Below, one piece after another: positions 56,606-64,000 of a stretch of 64,000 nucleotides of DNA; the first letter of the stretch is position 1, and the number at the start of each line of letters is the position of its first letter. Made by a program: the position numbers and the translations under genes. The notes beneath the pieces were generated by a model that had not been told where the DNA came from, ran no database searches, and saw only the letters and a list, made by a program, of their open reading frames with translations. Source of the stretch: Laccaria trichodermophora (Eukaryota > Basidiomycota > Agaricomycetes > Agaricales > Hydnangiaceae); NCBI GenBank assembly GCA_018417955.1, contig JACTVC010000004.1, positions 806,001-870,000 on the forward strand, given 5' to 3'.

Positions 56606-59600
56606 ATGAGTGAAAACCATATCTTCCAAGGTGCTCGGAATTTCGTTATAAGAGGGGGCACATTCGTGGCTGGCGATAATGTAAGTGAAGCGCTCTGATG
56701 CGCTCTTATCGCAAACTAATCAATTGGTATTTTGCACAGATCAATTACAACGCTAGCGCTGGCAACAAAACGACATCCGACGCAGCGATTCCCGTGAAAC
56801 CAAACTCAAGTATTCGGTTCACGGGACGGACCGACGTTCTCGCGAAATTGAAAGAACATTTTACCGCCGAAAGCAACGATAAACTCCGCACTCGAAAATT
56901 CTTTTTGTTGTATGGCATGGGGGGTATCGGGAAGACCCAGATTTGTTTGAGGTTTATTGAGGATATAGCTGACTAGTAAGTACCCCACCATATTACTTAG
57001 TCTTTATTTCTGATTGGTCCCCAGCTTTTCCCATGTTTTCTGGATTGATGCCTCTTCAGTTGGTACAATCACTCAGGGACTGAAGGGAATCTGCAACCTT
57101 CCTGAGGCTCAATTTTCTGCTCTGGATGGTTCACCTCAATCTGCTTTACAGTGGATTAGCTCTCTGAGAGGAAACTATGCCATGGTCTTTGACAATGCTG
57201 ATAATCTGACACCTGAGGAACTTGAGCAATATTTTCCATCTGGGCTAGGGGGGAATATTCTGATAACTAGTCGCAACTCTGGTCTGAAACATCTGACTTC
57301 ACATGAGAGTTTTCTTGAGGTGAAAGAGATGGAGGAAAGTGATGCCATCTCTTTACTCTTAAAGGCTGCCTGCTTGGGTGTGTCTCAGGAAAACTTACAA
57401 GCTGAGGCTTCCAAGATTGTGAATGAGCTCTTTTGCATTCCTCTGGCTATTGATCAGGCTGGTGCTTTCATTGCTTTTGGGGGCAGAGACATAAGAGACT
57501 ATCTTGATGAATACTCTCAATACAGGGAGAGACTATTATCTTACCCAGCTTTCAAAGGGGCATCTAAGTATAACAGAACTGTGTATGGGACTTGGGAGCT
57601 ATCATTTAAAGAAATTCAGGCAAGAGCTAAAAGTGATGATTCTCAAGAAGCTGAGGCAGCTAAGAGTGCAATGTTTCTTCTGGCAATCTTTGCCTTCTTT
57701 CATTTTGATGGCATTACAGAAGAGATTTTTTCTTATGCTGCTACTCGGGAATGTGGAGATAATGAGCAGGGGTCAGCCTTGCCTCTTGCAAGCTCCATAA
57801 TAGACTGCACACTGCTTCAGCTTCACAACACAGGAAAATGGGATAACTTTATCTTCAAAGAGGGAGTTCGAGTATTACTGTCTTTTAGCCTGATTAAACT
57901 AGTTTCATCCAAAGGCATGTATACTATGCACCCACTTATTCATGCATGGGGAAGAGACAGAATGTCATCAGAAGATAGACAGAAATACTGTTTGATGGCA
58001 TATGGAATGTTAGCTTGCTCACTGCCAGAAGACTTTGATGAGCAGCCATATCAGTTCAGAAGGAGTTTGGTCACTCATTTGAGGGCCAATATACAGCACA
58101 GTGTAATGGCAAAGAAAGAACTGGCTGATAGATACTTTGATGATGCTCATGAAAAGTTTGGGAGACTGATGAGTGAACAAGGGTATTTCAGTGAGGCAGA
58201 GAAGTTTCAAAGGGTAGTGCTGGATGCAAGGAGGAGATCTCTTGGTGAGGAGCATCCAGAGACAATCACAGCCATGGGTGAGCTTTCCAGTACATACCAG
58301 AAATTAGGAAAATATGCAGATGCAGAGAAGCTTGACATGAAAGCTCTAGAGATGAGAAAGAGACTTCTTGGAGAAGATCACATAGCTACAATCTGGTCCA
58401 TGGCTAATCTTGCAATTACATATGCGAGGCTAGGAAAATATGCAGATGCAGAGAAGCTTGAAATCAATGTTCTAGATATCAGAAACAGACTTCTTGGAGA
58501 AGAGCACCCAAGCACAATCTGGGCCATGAGTAATCTTGCAAGTACATATAATGATCTAGGAAAATATGCATATGCAGAGAAGCTTAAAAGTAAAGTTTTA
58601 GATATGAGAAACAGACTTCTTGGAGAAGAGCATCCAGATACAATCTTGGCCATGAATAGTCTTGCAAATATATATCAGAGTCTAGGACAACATGCAGATG
58701 CAGAGAAGCTTGAAATCAAAGTCCTTGATATGAGAAATAGACTTCTTGGAGAAGAGCACCCGGATACAATCTCAGCCATGGGTAATCTTGCAACTACATA
58801 TAGTCATCCAGGAAAATATGCAGATGCAGAGAAGCTTGAAATCAAAGTTCTAGGTATGAGAAACAGACTTCTTGGAGAAGAGCACCCAGATACAATCTCT
58901 GCCATGGGTAATCTTGCAAGTACATATAGTGATCTAGGAAAATATGCAGATGCAGAGAAGCTTCAAAACAAAGTTCTGGATATAAGAAACAGACTTCTTG
59001 GAGAAGAGCACCCACATACAATCTTGGCCATGAATAATCTTGCAAAAACATATGGGAGGCTAGGAAAATATGCAAATGCAGAGAAGCTTGAAATCAAAGT
59101 TCTAGATATGAGAAACAGACTTCTTGGAGAAGAGCACCCAAGCACAATCTGGGCCATGAGTAATCTTGCAATTACATATAGTAGTCTAGGAAAATATGTA
59201 GATGCAGAGAAGCTTGAAATCAAAGTTCTAGATATGAGAAACAGACTTCTTGGAGAAGAGCACCCAGATACACTCTCAGCCATGGGTAATCTTGCAAATA
59301 CATATAAGAGTCTAGGAAAAGATGCAGATGCAGAGAAGCTTGAAATCAAAGTTCTAGAAATGAGAAACAGACTTCTTGGAGAAGAGCACTCACAAACAAT
59401 TTCAGCCATGGGTCATCTTGCAATTACATATAGTGGTCTAGGAAAATATGTAGATGCAGAGAAGCTTCAGAGCAGAGTTCTAGATATGAGAAACAGACTT
59501 TCTGGAGAAGAACACCCTCTCCTTCTCCTTCTCCAAGGGCAAACTCATCCTCTGAATCTCCCCATGTCTCCCCTTCAAAGCCGGGCTCCCCCTCCCCACC

Positions 59601-59653
59601 GAACTACTCCTGGACAATCCAGCTCCAGCATGTTGTGTACCACGCGCACTTAG
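56606..59653 (+). CDS. NB-ARC/TPR receptor (NLR) copy B, 979 aa
   Basis: Three exons: 56,606-56,680, 56,740-56,975 and 57,025-59,653; GT...AG introns of 59 and 49 nt keep frame. Residues 1-25 carry the short motif HIFQGARNFVIRGGTFVAGD. The NB-ARC STAND module follows: P-loop G84-T91 (GMGGIGKT, K90), Walker B MVFDNAD at 157-163, LITSR at 183-187, PLAIDQAGA from 243, and a winged-helix-like region to about 480. From about 488 there are ten complete 42-residue TPR units and a cut eleventh, nearly identical apart from a few positions. At about residue 934 (59,515) the array stops and the last 45 residues are translated repeat-block sequence (QGQTHPLNLPMSPLQ). In fungi such proteins oligomerise on ligand binding and trigger incompatibility or immune-like cell death; the ligand is unknown. 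Confidence 0.85.
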
Positions 59654-61668
59654 AGGCGAGCGTGCTGCGTTGTTGAAGTTTATTGAGCTTGAAGTATAGT
59701 AGTCCGGAGTCCGGTCAGGGGCGTAATACGATATAGAAGTTTGTCTCCTGGATGTTTTTGAGGACGTGCTTGGTGAGTGCAAGGGTGAGGACGCGGATGT
59801 GGACGACGAGGTGATTGTTCCATCTACGAGGTGTAGTGGTCGTGGACCAGGTGAGGCGGGTGGTAGTATGGCTAGAGAGTTTCGTTAAGATTTGGTTGTT
59901 GATGAGCTTGAGGGAACGGGGTAGTATCACGATGGCGCCGTTGTGCATGTGGGCTTGCTCTAGAACTCGCGGATGTTGCGCGGATGGTATTGTTGACGTA
60001 TGAGCGTGACACTGAGGACCACCACGGAAAGTAAGCACTTGGTATGATCTTGCTGCAAAGTTGATAGCGTGGTCCAAGCAAACACAGATTGTCTTGACCG
60101 GTGGAGTAAGTAGGTGACCTACGTCCACCAGATGACGTTCCAAAACTCACCTGCCTTCGGTTCCTCAACGTTCAACGTTTACACTTACTTACTGGTAGCG
60201 TCCACGTATGTCTCCTGAAAAGCACCATATTTCAGATGATACAGATGAGGTGGACGTCCGAGTAAATTTGTTGATGTCGTATAGTGTATCTACTACCACT
60301 ATAAACTAGGTTACAACCATGACAACTAGCTGCCCATGGATGGCAATCCTAACCCTGCCTCTTTCCGAAAGCAATTCCCTTCAGCGCAGCCCGAAGCTCT
60401 CCATTTCCAACCCCAGCCCTTGCATCCAGCTGAGGGGCCGGCTCATCCTGGTTGGCTGAGCTCACACAAAACATTCCCTTTTGGAACAGCGTTTCGGGGT
60501 TTTGATAATCGTCACGAGGGTGACACGCAGGGAGGCAGTCAACCACAATTTCATCCTCGACCTTGTCTTTAAAAGAACGTAGTTTAAGACTGAGCACCGG
60601 CTGCACTCGAATCGAGGACTGGAACGGCACATACCGCAGAGACGCGTCGCGAGACCCGATAGGACGTTTGTCGGGAGGGGCAGATGGTGGACGTGACCTT
60701 GGTAGTGTATTTGTATCAGCTGGGGAGGTTGGGGGGAAGAGGCGTTAGCGACGCGAAGAAGAGAATTGGATAGCAGCGGGGTGAAAGTATACGGGAGGAG
60801 GGGAGGAGGCGGGGAGGGAAGAAGGGGAGGATTTGAAGAGAGAGGGATGATAAGAAGAGGGGTGGAGGGGTTAAAAAGACACCACACCATTCCACCCGCT
60901 TTCTGGAAGCAACCCAACTCGCAAGGAAAAATCCGAAAAAACTCACCCAATCTCAGCATCCCAAACCCTCAAAACCTTATCGCACCAGTTAGGACGATCG
61001 AGGTAGGCGGGGCCCAGCCAACGAAGGAGTAGCCTGCTTCGACTTGAGCTTGAGGGGCTTCGTCTCCCTGTTGGTTTAGGGATCGACTGTGACGCCATCG
61101 ACGTGAAGGTGCGATGTATGGTTTGTCTGGTGTGAGTCCCGGCTGTCTTCCTGGTGGTGCAAGCTTGCCCTTGCGCGGATCTCCACCACGTTTGTGGCTC
61201 GAGCTCCCACCACCGCGTCGATCCTTCGTTCCTGATGTCTACCCACCTAGTCTATCAACGGCGTTTAAATTCGGGGATGGCGAAGGGCCGCAGACGTTAG
61301 GGGAGGTTGGGTTAGTCGCGCCGCTGTGCTACGTATAGCTTCCAACTGCCGCTTGACGTCGTTGTTACGAGTAATAGCGCCAACCAAGACTTCATCCTTC
61401 CGATCGTCTGCCCTGTCGATACCCCAATCAGCTTTCCCAACGAAGGAGTAGCCTGCTTTGACTTGAGCTTGATGGCCTCGTCTCTCTGTTGGTTTAGGGA
61501 TCGACTGTGACGCCATCGACGTGAAGGTGCAATGCATAGTTTGGTCTGGTGTGAGCCGAAGTCGAGTAACGCGCACACTGTCAGGAGGGATCACACACAA
61601 AAAAAATCAAATCAAAGATACATACCAACATTATTGACGAAGGAAATCCTACAAAATGAGAAGTTAGC
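59515..61668. repeat. Segmental duplication block 3 (partial)
   Basis: Begins inside the coding frame of NLR copy B with CCTCTCCTTCTCCTTCTCCA, the CT-rich segment found at 33,745 and 52,290, and follows the same order up to AAATGAGAAGTTAGC. It lacks the NLR gene. From about 61,440 a short internal stretch repeats sequence seen at about 61,015 (AACGAAGGAGTAGCCTGCTT). Confidence 0.7.
60460..61200 (-). pseudogene. WD40 relic, Cdc4/FBXW7-like (block 3)
   Basis: Clearest exon end of the four relics: minus-strand 60,990-60,940 reads NWCDKVLRVWDAEIG followed by a GTGAGT donor. Upstream is the segment HVDGVTVDPLTNREMKP-like with frame breaks (about 61,110-61,050). The acceptor CCTCCCCAG near 60,722 leads to a TGA-containing start shared by all four relics, so inactivation may predate the duplications. 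Confidence 0.45.
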
Positions 61669-64000
61669 CGCCTTGGCATCGGTAAGAGGAGGGCAGGTCA
61701 AAGAACGCGGCGTTCTGCGAACGCCGATAGAATCATGGGGCGGACGCAAGGGCACGCATCCGATCCTTAAACCTGCCTCGATCGGCTCTCAATCAAGCGG
61801 GCTAAAGAGCTTGGTTTGGGGGTAAAGGGAAAGGCGAGCCCGGAATTCTTGGGCGTGCAAGTTGCTCCTGGGACCTCCAGAGAAGAAATTCGTGTATGAG
61901 GCATTGAGAACGCATACATGCCCTTCCTTGGTGAGGCAAGGATTAGAGCGAACAACTCTGGACACCAACCCGAATGCAAGGGTCGGATAACCGCGTACAT
62001 GAGGTGGTAGGCTCTGCCTCTAGAAGCGGGCCATATACAACGCAATCTCGACATGCAGAGCGTGACTTCGAGCCCATGAAAATTGAACCAGAGCGACGTA
62101 TGGGGAGGGAGGAGAGTTGAGGCTTGATGACCTTCGTTTGATAGTTTACAAGTGGCTTGTCGCGTCATACGAGAAAGGGCAATGATGCCTCAACATCGCG
62201 AAAATTTGACCAAAGGGTATACGTCCGTGGAAGTCTTGCAAAAGCTGGACAGGGGCCTATCAGGCGAACGAGTGCTCAACGCTGCCATTAACATTGACGC
62301 CGTTCTTGATCCACATCCAGTAACACGACGATATGCGTGGTACAAGCAAAGATCCAAGGAAAGGGGGGGAAAGTGTGAGACCAACGAACAAAAACCAAAA
62401 GAGAAAATTCCAACTCACTATTCAGCCAACGTCGACGGCGACCTCTCCTCCTCCTTCTCCAAGTGCAAACTTATCCTCTGAATCTCTCCGTGTCTCCCCT
62501 TCAACGCCAGGCTCCCCCTCCCCACCGAACTGCTCCTACAATCCAGCTTCAAGATGTGCTGACTGCGTACCGCGTTCACTTGAAGGCGAGCGTGCCGCGT
62601 TGTTTACATTTATTGAGCTTGAAGTGTAGTAGTTCAGGGCGTGGTCAGAAGAGCAATACGATATAGAGCTTTGTAGGTTCTTCTTATGCTTGCAGATGTG
62701 CCTGGTGAGGGTGAGGATGCGGATGCGGATGCGGATGATAATGAGGTGATTGTCCCATATAGGAGGTGGAGTGGTCGTGGACTGGGTGAGGCGGGTAGTA
62801 TGTACAGAGAGTGTCGTTTAGATGATGACGATGACGCCTTTGTGGATGTGGCTGAAATTCTCCGCTTCAGGACCAAGCGTTCGCGAAACAACTTGGGCGA
62901 ACGCCCCAAACGAAACCCTAACGTTTAACCCTCGTCTGTGGCTGTTGTCCAACTAGCTTGCCCATTTCCCAACCTAGCCTCTTTCCGGAAAGAATTCCCT
63001 TCAGAGCAGCCCGGAGCTCTAGAGTTCCAACCCCAACCCCTGCACCCAGCTGAGGAACCAGCTCAGCAGTCGAACACTGGGCAGCTGAGCTCGCACAAAA
63101 GATTCCCCCTTGGAACAGCGTTTCGTGGGTTTGATAATTGGCATTAGGGTGACTCGTAAGAAGGGAGGGAGGGATCTTGTTCTTGGAAGACGAGGCTTGA
63201 AGACTGAGCACCGGGTAGGCTCGAATTGAGGACAGTGCAAACGCCTTCCTTCTTGTATGTCACATACCCGTCGAGTCGCATCCAGAGAGCCGATAGAACG
63301 TTTGTACAGGAGATAGGAGGAGCGGATAGTGGACGTGCGTGTATATGCATCAGCTGGGCGAGGCGTTAGCGACATGAAAGAAGAAATTTGGATAGAAGGA
63401 GATTGAAAGTAGACGGGAGAGGGAAGAGGAGGGCTGGAAGAGGAGGAGGATCGAAAGAGAAGAGGGTTGGAGAGAAGAGGGGGATTGGAATCATTCTACC
63501 GGGCCCACAGTAACCCAACTTCCCAACTCGCCTATCAAGGAACAACCAGAAAAAACTCACCCAATCTCAACCAACATCCCAAGCGCTTAGGAGTAGCACA
63601 TTGTGCTCTGACTTGAGGTTGAGGGACCTCGTCTCCCTGTTGGTTTAGAGATCGACTCGACGTGAAGGGGCGCTGTGTAGTTTGGTCTGGTGCGAGTCCC
63701 AGTAGTCTTGCTAGTGGAGCAAGCTTCCACCGCGCCCGTTGCGTGAATCTCCACCACATTGTCGTTCAAGGTCCCACCACCGCATTGATCCCTAGTTCCT
63801 GATGTCTACTCGCCTAGCCCATCGACGGTGTTGAGATCCAAAGACGCCGAAGAGCCGCAGACGTTGGGCGAGATTGAATTGAAGCTGCAGCTAAGCCTAA
63901 GTGTACGTATACATTGTCAGGAGGGATCACACAAAAGAAAAGTCGAGCTAAAGATACATACGAACACTATTGACGACGCAAATCCTACGAAATGAGAAGT
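61669..64000. repeat. Segmental duplication block 4 (runs off the window)
   Basis: Starts at GCCTTGGCATCGGTAAGAGG, homologous to 51,495, and follows the order of block 2 until AAATGAGAAGT at the window end. If colinearity continues, another NLR promoter relic or gene would lie just beyond 64,000. Confidence 0.65.
62930..63790 (-). pseudogene. WD40 relic, Cdc4/FBXW7-like (block 4)
   Basis: At about 63,290-63,230 on the minus strand the frame reads RSIGSLDATRRVCDIQEGRR, parallel to the Cdc4-type RPIAVSGSRDATLRVWDIQRG. The preceding repeat is shortened (ALGMLVEIG then GTGAGT near 63,555). It is broken by stops and deletions. Confidence 0.45.

Overview
The window looks like a transposon-packed chromosomal region of a mushroom-forming basidiomycete (Agaricomycetes). 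The evidence is short introns of about 45-68 nt, a KDZ transposase gene with a CxC2-type cysteine cluster, a chromodomain Ty3/gypsy element, an SPT5-like gene family, F-box pseudogenes, and NB-ARC/TPR receptor genes starting with the short N-terminal motif (ARNFxIxGGTF type) that I recall from Agaricomycete NLR proteins. No bacterial-type operon and no rRNA or tRNA gene was recognised.

Region 1 (1-32.7 kb) is a nest of mobile elements. A TE-type gene on the minus strand is split: its N-terminal half lies at 31,786-32,416 and its C-terminal half at 2,653-3,389. The facing ends carry inverted repeats of about 65 bp next to a TA dinucleotide. Removing 3,392-31,783 plus one TA joins the halves in the same reading frame, so the 28.4 kb between them behaves like one insertion. 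It carries two uncharacterised minus-strand genes (10,265-3,856 and 13,571-10,802), an SPT5-like gene (17,601-14,050, minus) and a degenerate KDZ transposase gene (21,389-25,350, plus). Later insertions sit inside it: a 4.1 kb fold-back palindrome (4,511-8,629), two 1.6 kb hAT-like non-autonomous elements (11,304-12,865 and 19,173-20,782), and a young Ty3/gypsy chromovirus (25,541-31,343) with identical LTRs. An identical copy of the second hAT-like element (1,043-2,652) and a TA-flanked MITE (2,804-3,070) lie in the left flank.

Region 2 (32.7-64 kb) is a segmentally duplicated NLR cluster. Four diverged copies of a repeated block are visible (32.7-38.2, 50.4-56.6, 59.5-61.7 and 61.7-64.0 kb, the last running off the end). 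Two blocks end in an NB-ARC gene with a long array of near-identical 42-residue TPR repeats: copy A (38,223-41,338) has a nonsense codon and a frameshift in the array; copy B (56,606-59,653) is open, but its array is cut and its C-terminus comes from the next repeat block. Decayed duplicates of the NLR promoter and first exon (about 35.7 and 54.1 kb) and relics of a Cdc4/FBXW7-like WD40 gene lie in the blocks. Between the NLR copies are a truncated copia element (41,769-43,375), a gypsy gag-protease relic (43,376-47,455) and a broken F-box gene (47,612-48,876).

The two parts most worth following are the 28.4 kb TIR-bounded interval that may be a giant cargo-carrying transposon, and the duplicating NLR cluster with its homogenised, locally variable repeat array.
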